A program made the position numbers and the translations under genes. The notes under the pieces are model-generated. The model worked only from the letters and a program-made list of their open reading frames with translations. It searched no databases and was not told the DNA's origin. From positions 13,855-77,854 of the forward strand of contig NZ_JBHSBI010000046.1 of the NCBI RefSeq assembly GCF_042650645.1: 64,000 nt of DNA, in the 5' to 3' direction. Positions 1 to 9,278 of the stretch are shown here, one piece after another; the first letter of the stretch is position 1, and every line of letters starts with the position of its first letter. The DNA comes from Nonomuraea purpurea. Lineage in GTDB: Bacteria; Actinomycetota; Actinomycetes; Streptosporangiales; Streptosporangiaceae.

Positions 1-3000
1 GGCGCCGTCGCCGTCGCTCACCCGTACCCGCACCGTGTCGGCGCGCTCGGGGTCTAGCCACACCTCGATGTCGACCGTGCTCGGCGGCTCTGCGACCGTG
101 ACGAGCCGATCGACGTGCGTCACCATGCGCAGCACCGGGTCGCCGGGGAACGCGCTCGGCGCCACCGACATCGCCGCGTCCAGGATGGGCGCCCACGTGG
201 CGGACGGCCCGCACCGCACCCGGGCGCGCAGCGCGCCGTGGCCGAGCAGCAGTTCCTCGACCGTCCAGTCGAACCCGGTTTCCGGTACGCCGACGGCGGC
301 GAGCCGCTGCGTGACCAGGTCCGGCTCCGCCGGTGTGAGCGGTCGTGACGGCGGGGCCGGCGCCCTGCCCGGTGCGGCGGGCACCGTGGCGGTGGCGATC
401 ATCTGCCAGGCGGCGTCCGGTTCGCCCGCGGCTCTGGCGGCCAGCCGCAGCCCGGCGCCCTGCCGCACCACCTGGACCTCGCGGCGGTCGGCGGTCAGCA
501 GCGGCGCCGACATCGTCACCTCGCCGAGCGCCTGACCTCCTGCGGCGGCGAAGAAGGTCGCCGCCAGCACCGCGGCAGGCACGATCTCCACGCCCTCGAT
601 GGCGTGGCTGCCGGGATAGGGCCGGGTCTGGTCGTCCAGGCTGGTCCGCCAGAGCCGTACGTCGGTGCCGGCGAGGTCGATGCCGTCGCCGAGCAGCGTG
701 TGCGTGTCCGGATCGTGGCCGCGACCGGCGGTGTCCGGGGCCGACGGCGCACGCCAGTGCCTGCGGCGCTGCCAGGGGTAGGCGGGCAGGACGACCGGCC
801 CGCCGGCCGGCTGCAGCCGGCGCCAGTCCACATCGAGGCCCGCGCAGTGCGCCGCCGCCACACCGGCCAGCAGGGCGGCCCGCGTGGGACGGTTGCGCCG
901 TAACGACGCGCCGACGAAGACGTCCTCGTACCCGTCCGCGCTCAGCGTCTCCAGCACCGAGTGGGTGACCACCGGGTGCGGGGAGAGTTCGACGAACGCG
1001 CGGTATCCGTCGGCCGCGGCCGAGGCGACCGCGTCAGCCAGGCGCACCGGCCGGCGCAGGTTGGCCGCCCAGTAGGCGCCGTCGAAGCCGGGGCTCGCCC
1101 GCGGATCGTCCAGCGAGGTCGAGTAGAGGCGGATGCCGGGGGCGCCGACCGTCAGGTCGCCCGCGGCGGCGGTCAGGCCGGCCAGGAGCGGATCCATCTG
1201 CGGCCCGTGGAAGGCCACGTTCGAGGCGACCCGGCGGGCCGGGATCCCCTCCTCGATCCAGCCGGCCAGCACCCCGTCCACGGCGTCCGGATCTCCGGAG
1301 ACGACCGTCGAGGAGGGCGAGGACGCGATCGCGGCCACCACGTCGGTGCGCTCCCCCAGCAGCCGCGCCGCCTCGGCGAACGGGAGCTGCACCATGGCCA
1401 TCGCACCGCGACCTGCGACCTGACGCAGCAGCCGGGACCTGCGGCAGATCAGCCGGGCGCCGTCCTGGCGGCTCAGCGCCCCGGCCGTCACGGCGGCGGC
1501 GATCTCGCCGACCGAATGGCCGATGACCGCGTGCGGACGCACCCCGTACGCACGCCACAGCTCGACGAGGCCGAGCTGCATCGCGAAGATCATGGTCTGG
1601 ACCCGGTCCACCTCGGTCAGCTCATCCTCGGTGAGCACCTCCCGGGGCGAGAAGCCGATCTCGGCGGCGAACACCGGCTCCAGCTCGTCGATCACCGCGG
1701 CGAAGACCGGCTCGGTCGCCAGCAGCTCCCGGCCCATGCCGGCCCACTGCGAGCCGTGTCCCGAGAACACGAACACCGGCCCAGGACCGGGGTCGACGAG
1801 CACCCTCCCGGTGGTCACCGCCTCGTGCGGGGCACCGGTCGACAGGGCGCGCAGCCGGTCGGCCAGCGCGGCCGGGTTCTCCGCCGCCACCACCGCGCGG
1901 TGCGGCAGGTGAGCCCGGCGCAGCGCGAGCGTGTGCCCGACGTCGGCGGCCGGCAGGCGGCCGGCGACGCCGGCGAGGTTGCCCGCGGCCTGCCGCAACG
2001 CCGCCGGCGACGCGGCGGAGACCGGATACAGCCGGCCCGCGGCCCCTTCGGCGGGCGGCCCTGCCGGTGGCGCCTGTTCGAGGACGACGTGGGCGACGGT
2101 GCCGCCGTAGCCGAAGGCGGAGACCGCGGCCCGGCGCGGATGCGCGGAGGCGGGCCACGGCGTCGGCGCGTCGACCACCCGCAGCCCGGCGCCTTCCCAG
2201 TCGACGGCCGGAGTGGGCGTGTCGAGCCTGCTCGGCGGGAGCTCGCCGCGTTCGAGCGCCAGGACCGCCTTGACCAGGCCGGCGATGCCGGCGGCACCCT
2301 CAAGGTGACCGATGTTGGACTTGGCGGAACCGATCAGGCACGGCTGCTCCGCCGGCCTGCCCGCCCCGTACACGGCGCCCAGCGCGCCCGCTTCGAGGGG
2401 GTCGCCGACCGCGGTGCCGGTGCCGTGCGCCTCGACGTAGCCGACCGTGCCAGGATCGACGCCCGCCTGCCGCAGCGCGCGGCGCATGACGTGCTCCTGC
2501 GCCTGGCCGCACGGCGCCATGATGCCCGCGGTGCGTCCGTCCTGGTTGACGGCGCTGCCACGGATGGTGGCCAGGACCCGATCCCCGTCCCGCACGGCGT
2601 CGGCGAGCCGCTTGAGCACCACGACCGCGGCGCCCTCGCCCCGCCCGTACCCGTCGGCGGCGGCGTCGAACGACTTGCTCCGCCCGTCCGGGGCCAGCGT
2701 GCCCGCGGCGTCCAGGGTCAGCGTCTCGCCGGGCGACAGGATGAGGTTGACCCCGCCGGCCAGCGCCACGTCCGTCTCCCCGGCCCGCAGCGCCTGCACG
2801 GCCAGGTGGACGGCGACCAGCGACGCCGAGCACGCCGTGTCCACCGCCAGGCTCGGGCCGCGCAGGTCGAGCGCGTACGACACCCGGTTGGCCACCGCGC
2901 AGGTGGCGGCCCCGATCCCGGTCCACGCCTCGATGTCGGGCAGGTCTTCCAGCAGTCGATGCCCGTAGTCGCCGGTGCAGACGCCCACGTACACGCCCGC

Positions 3001-3360
3001 GTCCGTGCCGGCCAGCGCGTCCGGCGACACCCCCGCGTGCTCCAGCGCCTCCCACGCGGTCTCCATCACCAGACGTTGCTGCGGGTCCATCAGCTCCGCC
3101 TCACGCGGCGAGAGCCCGAAGAACTCCGCGTCGAAGTCGGCCACCCCCTCCAGGAAGCTGCCGTGCGCGAGGGTGCGGCGCACCGCCGCCGCGTAAGCAG
3201 GGCCGCGGTCGGCGTAGTCACGCCAGCGGTCGGCGGGCGCGGGCCCGCCGGCGTCCCGTCCCTCGCACAGCAGGTTCCAGTAGTCGTCCGCCGATCCGAC
3301 GCCGCCGGGCAGGCGGCAGCCGACCCCGATCAGCGCGATGATCTCCACAGACTGGTCCAT
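1..3360 (-). CDS. Iterative type I aromatic polyketide synthase (N-terminal part, runs off left edge)
   Basis: The frame stays open for 1120 codons from an ATG whose GGGAGG ribosome site lies 9 bases upstream, and it has no stop before the window edge. The domain order read from the translation is KS (about 1-425), AT (about 520-830) and a DH-like/thioester-hydrolase-like region (from about 890). KS active-site Cys177 lies in DTACSAS, and the later KS motifs EAHGTGT and KSNIGH are present. The AT has GHSVG (Ser616) and the AFH signature usually seen with malonyl-CoA. The DH-like region has PYPGSHAIEGVEIVP with His919, a pattern typical of bacterial 6-methylsalicylate/orsellinate-type synthases (ChlB1, AviM, NcsB group). 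Known members build a small aromatic acid iteratively from malonyl-CoA. KR presence and ring pattern cannot be judged because the C-terminal half (KR, ACP) lies outside. The KAS III-like gene upstream on the same strand supports this reading. Confidence 0.9.
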   Translation of the reverse strand, partial: MDQSVEIIALIGVGCRLPGGVGSADDYWNLLCEGRDAGGPAPADRWRDYADRGPAYAAAVRRTLAHGSFLEGVADFDAEFFGLSPREAELMDPQQRLVMETAWEALEHAGVSPDALAGTDAGVYVGVCTGDYGHRLLEDLPDIEAWTGIGAATCAVANRVSYALDLRGPSLAVDTACSASLVAVHLAVQALRAGETDVALAGGVNLILSPGETLTLDAAGTLAPDGRSKSFDAAADGYGRGEGAAVVVLKRLADAVRDGDRVLATIRGSAVNQDGRTAGIMAPCGQAQEHVMRRALRQAGVDPGTVGYVEAHGTGTAVGDPLEAGALGAVYGAGRPAEQPCLIGSAKSNIGHLEGAAGIAGLVKAVLALERGELPPSRLDTPTPAVDWEGAGLRVVDAPTPWPASAHPRRAAVSAFGYGGTVAHVVLEQAPPAGPPAEGAAGRLYPVSAASPAALRQAAGNLAGVAGRLPAADVGHTLALRRAHLPHRAVVAAENPAALADRLRALSTGAPHEAVTTGRVLVDPGPGPVFVFSGHGSQWAGMGRELLATEPVFAAVIDELEPVFAAEIGFSPREVLTEDELTEVDRVQTMIFAMQLGLVELWRAYGVRPHAVIGHSVGEIAAAVTAGALSRQDGARLICRRSRLLRQVAGRGAMAMVQLPFAEAARLLGERTDVVAAIASSPSSTVVSGDPDAVDGVLAGWIEEGIPARRVASNVAFHGPQMDPLLAGLTAAAGDLTVGAPGIRLYSTSLDDPRASPGFDGAYWAANLRRPVRLADAVASAAADGYRAFVELSPHPVVTHSVLETLSADGYEDVFVGASLRRNRPTRAALLAGVAAAHCAGLDVDWRRLQPAGGPVVLPAYPWQRRRHWRAPSAPDTAGRGHDPDTHTLLGDGIDLAGTDVRLWRTSLDDQTRPYPGSHAIEGVEIVPAAVLAATFFAAAGGQALGEVTMSAPLLTADRREVQVVRQGAGLRLAARAAGEPDAAWQMIATATVPAAPGRAPAPPSRPLTPAEPDLVTQRLAAVGVPETGFDWTVEELLLGHGALRARVRCGPSATWAPILDAAMSVAPSAFPGDPVLRMVTHVDRLVTVAEPPSTVDIEVWLDPERADTVRVRVSDGDGA

Positions 3361-3519
3361 CACACATCGCCTCCCCGTTCGCGCGCCCACACGGGCGACT
3401 CGAGAATCTCCACAACGGCGCCCGAGCTGGTCACGCCTGGCCCGAAGCCGAACATCGGCAGATGGTCGCCGGGCCCGCCTCCCGAGCCGGCCGAACTGAT
3501 CGTCGCTGCGTACGCCCGC

Positions 3520-4569
3520 TCAGCGGGGGCCGCCTGAGGCGTACGCGGCGGGGATGTCGAGGATCCGCAGGACGGCGCAGGCCATGGTGGTGCCGGCGCC
3601 CGTCCCGACGAGCAGCACGTAGTCGCCGGGGGCCAGCGCCCCGACGGCCAGCAGATGGTCGAGGGCCACGAACTGGTCGCTGACCCCGAGGTGCCCGATC
3701 CCGGCGCCGTACTCCCAGGTGGTGTCGGCCAAGGTCAGCCCGAACCAGTTCACTGCCCGGTGCTCCAGCTCGTCCCAGCGCCCGTGGGGGAAGGCCACGC
3801 GCGCCACCTCGTCGAGCGTGATGCCCGCCTCCTTGAGCGTGCGCTCCACCAGCTCTATCAGCGTCCTCTGGATCGACAGCATGAGGCCGGCGCCGTCGCC
3901 GTCCAGCATCCGCTTGCGGAACTCGCGGTTGCGTGCGGCGAAGTCGAGCGTCCGGCCGACGGTCGCGTCCGGCGGGAACATCGGCACGCCACCGTCGTTG
4001 ACCGCCTCGGCCTCCGGCAGCACGGTCACGTTGACCGAGCGCAGCTCCGCGAAGCCCGTATCCGTGGTGACCAGCAGCGCGCACCCGGCGTCGCCCATCA
4101 CGTTGCCCTCGATCATCCGCCATCGGTCGACGAGCGGGGTGCCGTGGTTGTCGGCGCCGACCAGCAGCGCCGTGCCGCCCGGCCGCAGGTACCCGGCGGC
4201 CAGCCGCAGCGCGCTGAACAGCCCGCAACATCCGGCCCGCAGCTCCATGGCCAGGACGTCGCCGCCGACCAGGTGCCGCTGCAGGTAGAAGTGCGGCTCC
4301 CAGCCCTCGGGCCCCTGGTGCCAGACGTCGGCGTACAGCATGAGGTCCAGGTCGTGCGGCGACATTCCGCCGGAGCGCTCGAACGCGTGCCGGGCCGCGC
4401 GCAGCGCCAGCTCCGGGGCCGGCACGTCGCCGGCCACCGCCGCACCGCCGAGGCGGAAGTAGTCCATCTCGTCGCTCGGATATCGGCCCTCCGCGACGGC
4501 CGTCTCGATGCTGACCACTGGTGGCACATGGACGCCGATACTGCGCAGGTACATGTCGGTTGTGCGCAT
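3520..4569 (-). CDS. KAS III-like acyltransferase (ChlB3/AviN/CerJ type)
   Basis: A 349-residue thiolase-fold protein. The ATG at 4569 was chosen because GAAGGAGG lies 2 bases upstream; a longer frame adds eight unlikely residues. The probable triad is Cys114 (in ELRAGCCGLF), His262 (in AFPHGRW) and Asp298 (in LGVSDQF). True FabH enzymes have Asn at the last position. The Cys-His-Asp arrangement is known from CerJ-type enzymes, which transfer a finished acyl group and do not extend a chain. Its place directly before an aromatic iterative PKS, with 159 noncoding bases between, matches pairs such as chlB1/chlB3 and aviM/aviN. There the partner moves the aromatic acyl unit from the PKS carrier protein to another acceptor. 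I infer that role here. The acceptor, a sugar or carrier protein, would be encoded outside the window. Confidence 0.85.
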   Translation of the reverse strand: MRTTDMYLRSIGVHVPPVVSIETAVAEGRYPSDEMDYFRLGGAAVAGDVPAPELALRAARHAFERSGGMSPHDLDLMLYADVWHQGPEGWEPHFYLQRHLVGGDVLAMELRAGCCGLFSALRLAAGYLRPGGTALLVGADNHGTPLVDRWRMIEGNVMGDAGCALLVTTDTGFAELRSVNVTVLPEAEAVNDGGVPMFPPDATVGRTLDFAARNREFRKRMLDGDGAGLMLSIQRTLIELVERTLKEAGITLDEVARVAFPHGRWDELEHRAVNWFGLTLADTTWEYGAGIGHLGVSDQFVALDHLLAVGALAPGDYVLLVGTGAGTTMACAVLRILDIPAAYASGGPR

Positions 4570-4649
4570 GGTCCTCCTTCGAGCGCGGCACACCGCGGCT
4601 CGGAGCGTGGTGGAACCGGGAGCCGTCGGGCCTCACCGGGTGTCGGACA

Positions 4650-4775
4650 TCACGGCGATTCCTGCGACCCGTCGCGGAGCAGCATGGGAACGTCGTGGAG
4701 GGCCGTCTCGCACGTGAGAAAGAGCTCCATCGGCCCCGCGCCGACAACCGCGACCTGTGCCACCGGATATGCCAT
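4650..4775 (-). pseudogene. Remnant of an FAD-dependent monooxygenase N-terminus
   Basis: A 41-codon frame starting MAYPVAQVAVVGAGP resembles the first beta-alpha-beta unit of aromatic-polyketide FAD monooxygenases (usual form VVGAGPTGLMLA-ELA--GV-V-LL). The nucleotide-binding fingerprint is damaged: the third glycine is Glu (GAGPMEL). The frame stops at a TGA after GSQESP. Translating past the stop in the same frame gives PTPGEARR, which still looks like the family, so the remnant may extend to about 4600. The remaining roughly 450 residues of such an enzyme are gone, because the acyltransferase gene begins 80 bases later. I infer a deleted tailoring gene of the polyketide cluster. A functional small peptide is the less likely alternative. 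Confidence 0.5.
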
Positions 4776-5071
4776 TAACACCTCTGCTGGGGAAGGAAAA
4801 GCCTGCGAAAAGAGCTTTGGGTGGCCATTCCCAGACCGGCTGTAGTGGCGGCGGTCTCGCACCCTGAGCGTTGACAGCTGTGTGTCCATGCGGTCAGCGC
4901 CGATGCTAATCGGATGGTTTAAATATAACTAGTAGTGTCATTTTTCGGACTTACCATGCATAATTTTCAGCACTGGTGATCAACAAGGTGACGGGGCGAT
5001 TACTGCCCGGCGTCCAAACGGGAGGTTGCCGAGCTGGTACCGCTCTCCTTGACGCTTTCCGCCACGGTGGG
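4776..5071. promoter_or_regulatory. Intergenic region with an AT-rich core, probable promoter of the acyltransferase/PKS unit
   Basis: About 300 bases separate the monooxygenase remnant from the end of the 222-residue gene. No coding frame here has convincing features. The stretch around 4905-4975 is far richer in A and T than its surroundings (for example TTTAAATATAACTAG near 4918). That is typical of promoters or of binding by the actinobacterial xenogene silencer Lsr2. I cannot place -10/-35 elements with certainty. Confidence 0.35.
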
Positions 5072-5740
5072 TCACTCTGCCAGCACGATGGCCTGCGCCG
5101 GCGGCGCGAGACGTGCCCGGTAGCGGCGGATCCCCCATGCGCGGTGTTCGAGCTCTGCCGCCACCAGCACCTGCGCCGTGTTCGGCCGGCCGGGCACGAG
5201 CTCCACCAGCGCGGCCACCGGATGATCTCCGACCAGGGGGAAACGCTTGACCCGGCGGAACTCCCACTGCGGGTTCGGCTGGGACGCCCCGTGGCCGCGG
5301 ACGATCCACTCCTGCCTGGCCGGCCCATCACTCTGCGGCTTTTCCAGGCCTATGTCCAGGAGACCTGCTTTGACGGTGACATTCAGGCCCGTGCCGAACC
5401 CGGCGACCGGGCGGGTGCGTTCGCCGGGGTCGATCAGCCGCGCGATGGGCCGCGTCCGGGGGTCCGGCGTGGACAGCGCGATGCCCAGGGACGCATGGCG
5501 GAACTCGCCTTGGGCCGCCGTCGTCTCCGGACGGAAGGAGCACACCATCACCAGCCGCCGGAACTCGCGCTCGGGCGTGGCCTTGACATAGGACAACCAC
5601 TCTGCCGGCACGCCCTCGTGGTCGGCGGGCAGCAGGTCCCAGCCGAAAGTGAGCCTGCCGCTCAGCGTCTCCTCGTCGGCGGGGCCGCCGAGCGTCCGCT
5701 CCGGCACGAGTTCGACATCGTGCAAACGGACCTCGGTCAT
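5072..5740 (-). CDS. Unrecognised 222-residue partner of the CHAT protease
   Basis: I do not recognise the family. The protein has no signal peptide or membrane segment. It has many short alternating hydrophobic stretches and abundant Arg, Glu and Pro, so it is probably cytosolic and beta-rich. No catalytic motif or Cys cluster stands out. Its ATG overlaps the stop codon of the upstream CHAT gene by four bases (ATGA), so the two are translationally coupled and almost certainly act together. In CHAT modules the neighbour is often a substrate, an adaptor or a sensor of the protease. Which applies here cannot be read from the sequence. Confidence 0.75.
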   Translation of the reverse strand: MTEVRLHDVELVPERTLGGPADEETLSGRLTFGWDLLPADHEGVPAEWLSYVKATPEREFRRLVMVCSFRPETTAAQGEFRHASLGIALSTPDPRTRPIARLIDPGERTRPVAGFGTGLNVTVKAGLLDIGLEKPQSDGPARQEWIVRGHGASQPNPQWEFRRVKRFPLVGDHPVAALVELVPGRPNTAQVLVAAELEHRAWGIRRYRARLAPPAQAIVLAE

Positions 5741-8700
5741 ACTGCGGCTCCCTTGTTCCGGCCATGCAGGTAGGTGAACGCTCCCCAGTCACGATATTGG
5801 GGATACCGGGCACGGGTGGCGAGTTGGGCATCGCGGAAGGCGCGATCCGGATCCGCGCCGTGCGCGATCCGATGGTGCAGGTGATGATAGAAGAATGTGG
5901 CCGGTTCCGGGCGTACGGGCCACAAGCACCCCACCACGGCCTGCGCCCCGGCGGTGATCAGGGCCGACGGGATGCCACGGAGGTTGTCCGCGCGGTCGAA
6001 TCGTCCCAGTGCGGACTCGCACGCGGCGAGCGTCACCAAGCGGACACCGCGCAGATCGACCCCGAGGAAGTCGTAGGCGAAGACCCGGCCGTCGTCGTCA
6101 CCGTCCGGGGCGAGGTAGAGGCAGTGCATCCAGGGGGCGTCCTGGTCCAGCGTCCCGTGTGCGGCGATGTGGACCACGTCCGCCGTGGACAGAGCGGCGA
6201 GCAGCCTGTCACGAGTGGCCTCGGCCCCGGTCACGGCCTCCGCGGCGACCCTGCGCGCGTGCTCTTCCAGCGCCGGTTCCGCGTGCAGACCGTAGGGCAC
6301 GCCGCCGTCGGCGGAGGCCAGCACCAAGGTGCGGCGCTCCCGTACGGGAACGCCGGCGGGCGCGAGGGCTTCGAGTCCGGTGATGGTGGTGACCGTCCAG
6401 TCGTCGGCGATCAGGCGGTCACCGGTGCGGCACAGCGGTATCGGCAGATAGTGCAGCGCGCCGTGCGGCCAGGCCAGGATGCGGTCCTTGCCCCGGGCCC
6501 GCCACTCGGCCCACTGGTCGGCGCCGCCGAGCGGCAGGTCGCTCGACTCCAGCAGCCGGGCGCCCTCCGGGGTCACCTCGGCGAACAGCGGGTCGCGTTC
6601 GATCTCCGTCCTGATCGCCTCGACCCGGTCCGCCACCGGGTGCCGGTCGCTGTTCCCATCCGCGCCGTCGCCGAGATGCACGACGAGTTCCCGGCCCTGC
6701 CTGGTGACCGCGAGCAGCACGGCCGCGCCGCTCACACCCGAGGGCAGGAACCAGGTCAGCAGCACGGTCCGTTCGTCCAGCAACTCGTGCGCCTTCGCCC
6801 ACAGGTGCCGGTCGTCGATGAGCGGCGCCGAACGGCGACGCATCTCGTCGTCGATCATCGACGAGATGCGCCACCGCAGGTTCCGGGCGATCTGCGGGTT
6901 GTCGTGGCCGACGGGACGCCGGTCGGCGTCCAGGACGTCGAGCAGGTTCGTCGACGCGCCGGCGGAGGCGGCCGGTTTCTCCAGATCGCGGAGTTTGGCG
7001 ATGAAATGCTGAACATGCGCAGGCAGCGCGAGCGGACCGTCGATCCGCCACCACACGCCCAGCTCCGCTCCCTTGCCCGCCTGGTGCAGGCCGAGCAGCA
7101 GATGCATCGGCAGCGTCTCACTCTCCGTGACGAGCTGCCAGACCGCCGAGTGCACGAGGTCGCGCAGGACCTCGCCGAGTCCGGGCGCGCCGCTCGTGTC
7201 GAAGTTCGGCACGTCCACGATGATCGCGTACAACGCTGTCTTGAGTTCTTCGCCGCGAAGATCGCCCAGGTGCCGCACGAACGGCAGCAGGCTCGCGCAC
7301 GCCAGTTCCTCGAAGCCGAGCGAGGCGTAGCCGAGTGCCGCGTAGGTGTAGTAACCCCAAGGGAACGGGACAGGACCGGCGACCGGCTCGCCCATCTCGG
7401 CCGCCTGGTAGTACAGGTCCGCGGTCAGCAACCTGACCTCGTCGCTCCGGCCGCCGCCGCCCGCCTGTCGCAGGAGGGCGAGCCCGAGCGCCGGCCGATC
7501 GCGAGCGTGCGCGGCCGCGTGCAGCAGCGCCGCCGACCGCTGGGCCGGCGCCCAGGATTGCGGGAACGACACTTCGAGCGCCTGGTCGGGCCCTGGGCAG
7601 TCGGTGGGGTCGTCGGGCAGCACGTGGAGCCGGGCCTCGATCAGCTGCCTGCGGTGGGCGGAGCCCCAGCGGGTATCGAGCCGTTCCGCCCACTCCAGCA
7701 CGGTGCGCAGCAGCGGCCGGTCAGCGCGTTCCCTGGCCAGGTTGACGCCTTGGCTGATCACCTTCGCGGTCACGGTGGTGCCGTGAGCGGCGACGAAATC
7801 AGCCAAAGGGGTGCCGAACACCGTGGTGAGCAGGCCGTCTGCCGTCTCCTTGGGCACCCCGTCAACGACGCGGAGCAGGAACAGGGCGAGGTCCGGTTCG
7901 CTGAGGGCCGGGGAGCCGAGCAGCGCCGACAGGGCGGCGCCGGCGACGCACCCGTCGACTCCCTCCTCGTCCGCGAGGATCTGCGCCAACGTCACCAGCA
8001 GGTGGGCCTTCCGTGTCCCGCCGTCCAACTCCAGCGCCCGCACCACCAACTGCCCCGCCTCCACCACCAGCCGGTTAGACTCGGCCTGGAAGGGGTTCTC
8101 GTCGGTGAACCACGTGCGATACAGCTCCGCCTCCAGCCGGGCTGACCAGGTGGTCCGCATCCCGCGGGCGTAGTCGTCGGCGGTTTCCGGCCCCCGGATG
8201 GCCAGCCGCAAGCGGGCGGCGGCCAGCAGCGCCGCCTCCAGGCCGGCGGAGTCGCTCAGCCTGTCGATCAGGCTCGCCGCCACCGCGTCCGACTCCTCGA
8301 ACACCGCGCGGTCGCACCGGTCCGCCAGCAGCGGGACGGCCGACTCGACGGCGTGGAACGCCGCAACCCGCCAGGCGGACTCGGCCCCGCAGGCGTCGGC
8401 GAGCTCCGCGGCCAGCCGCCAGTAGACGTACATGAACTCGACCAGGCCGCGATGGTCAAGGAACTCATCCCTGAACAGCAGACCCACCATCGCCTCGGCG
8501 GACATCGCATGATGCTCCGCCAGGGCCTGCCGCGTCTGCTCCAGCTCGCGCGCCCGTCGTTTCGCCTCCTCCAGCGACAGGATCCGCTCGCACACGTACT
8601 GCGCCAGCTCCATCAGCCTGCCGACCGGGTCGAGGAGGAACACGATCGTCGGCTTGCCGTCCTGCTCGTCGCCTGGCCCTGGCTCGCCGAAGCGCACGGG

Positions 8701-9132
8701 GCCGGCGCACACCATCCCCTGACGCGTTTCGAGGGCGAGCGCGCCAAGTGGATCGTCCGTGGCGGGCAGCACATGGGAGACGACGAGCATGACCGAGCCC
8801 GAGGTAGCCGCCGCCTCGCGCCAGCCAGGTGGGCCCTCCAGGTCGAGGTCGTACACGAAGTGCTCGCCATCGGGGCCGCGTACCGACAGCGCGCCCGCGT
8901 CGTCCTGGGTGACACACCACCGGGGATCGACGGGGCGGCCGAAGGGCAGCTCATCCATGGACAGGAGCACCGGCAGGCCCCACACCTGCGCGCGGGTGAA
9001 CAAGCTGCCCCCGGCCCCACCCGCGGTGGTGAACGGGCTGATGCCGGCCAGTCCGACCGCCAGGCCGGCATGCCGGACACCGTCCACCTCGCCCAGGAAC
9101 GCCCATCCGGTGATGCTGCGCGACAGCCGCAC
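5737..9132 (-). CDS. CHAT-domain caspase-like protease with long helical N-terminal region
   Basis: A 1131-residue protein from a GTG start with GTGAGGGG upstream. The last roughly 280 residues form a CHAT domain (caspase family, clan CD). The catalytic dyad is His992 (in HIAAHGTLD) and Cys1038 (in LAACESALG), followed by the usual GIPSALITAGA and VVGCLWPV segments. Residues 1-170 contain a glycine-rich beta-like region. About 180-800 is alpha-helical and Leu/Ala-rich, resembling degenerate TPR-like superhelices, although I see no clean 34-residue repeat. Known CHAT proteases cleave a specific partner protein after sensing a signal, for instance in TPR-CHAT defence systems. The overlapping downstream gene (5072-5740) is the obvious candidate partner. 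The role in defence, signalling or development is unproven. Confidence 0.85.
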   Translation of the reverse strand: MRLSRSITGWAFLGEVDGVRHAGLAVGLAGISPFTTAGGAGGSLFTRAQVWGLPVLLSMDELPFGRPVDPRWCVTQDDAGALSVRGPDGEHFVYDLDLEGPPGWREAAATSGSVMLVVSHVLPATDDPLGALALETRQGMVCAGPVRFGEPGPGDEQDGKPTIVFLLDPVGRLMELAQYVCERILSLEEAKRRARELEQTRQALAEHHAMSAEAMVGLLFRDEFLDHRGLVEFMYVYWRLAAELADACGAESAWRVAAFHAVESAVPLLADRCDRAVFEESDAVAASLIDRLSDSAGLEAALLAAARLRLAIRGPETADDYARGMRTTWSARLEAELYRTWFTDENPFQAESNRLVVEAGQLVVRALELDGGTRKAHLLVTLAQILADEEGVDGCVAGAALSALLGSPALSEPDLALFLLRVVDGVPKETADGLLTTVFGTPLADFVAAHGTTVTAKVISQGVNLARERADRPLLRTVLEWAERLDTRWGSAHRRQLIEARLHVLPDDPTDCPGPDQALEVSFPQSWAPAQRSAALLHAAAHARDRPALGLALLRQAGGGGRSDEVRLLTADLYYQAAEMGEPVAGPVPFPWGYYTYAALGYASLGFEELACASLLPFVRHLGDLRGEELKTALYAIIVDVPNFDTSGAPGLGEVLRDLVHSAVWQLVTESETLPMHLLLGLHQAGKGAELGVWWRIDGPLALPAHVQHFIAKLRDLEKPAASAGASTNLLDVLDADRRPVGHDNPQIARNLRWRISSMIDDEMRRRSAPLIDDRHLWAKAHELLDERTVLLTWFLPSGVSGAAVLLAVTRQGRELVVHLGDGADGNSDRHPVADRVEAIRTEIERDPLFAEVTPEGARLLESSDLPLGGADQWAEWRARGKDRILAWPHGALHYLPIPLCRTGDRLIADDWTVTTITGLEALAPAGVPVRERRTLVLASADGGVPYGLHAEPALEEHARRVAAEAVTGAEATRDRLLAALSTADVVHIAAHGTLDQDAPWMHCLYLAPDGDDDGRVFAYDFLGVDLRGVRLVTLAACESALGRFDRADNLRGIPSALITAGAQAVVGCLWPVRPEPATFFYHHLHHRIAHGADPDRAFRDAQLATRARYPQYRDWGAFTYLHGRNKGAAV

Positions 9133-9278
9133 TACGCGCCCCTCACTTCCGCCCCTCGGTCACCGACGGACTAAACGGTGCCACACCGGCAGGGACGCCG
9201 GGGTTGTGTCGGGGATGTCAAGGAAGTGGTCACTCAGCGACAACTATCGCGCTGGCATGGTCGGTAACGTCGTGAATC

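Noticed and set aside
961..3537. Long + strand open frame of 858 codons
   Set aside because: It lies antisense to the PKS, its translation is Arg/Gly/His-rich without domain features, and the minus frame shows all KS/AT motifs. It is a GC-codon artefact.
5764..8145. Long + strand open frame of 793 codons
   Set aside because: Antisense shadow of the CHAT gene. Composition is Gly/Arg/Gln-rich and it has no recognisable domain.
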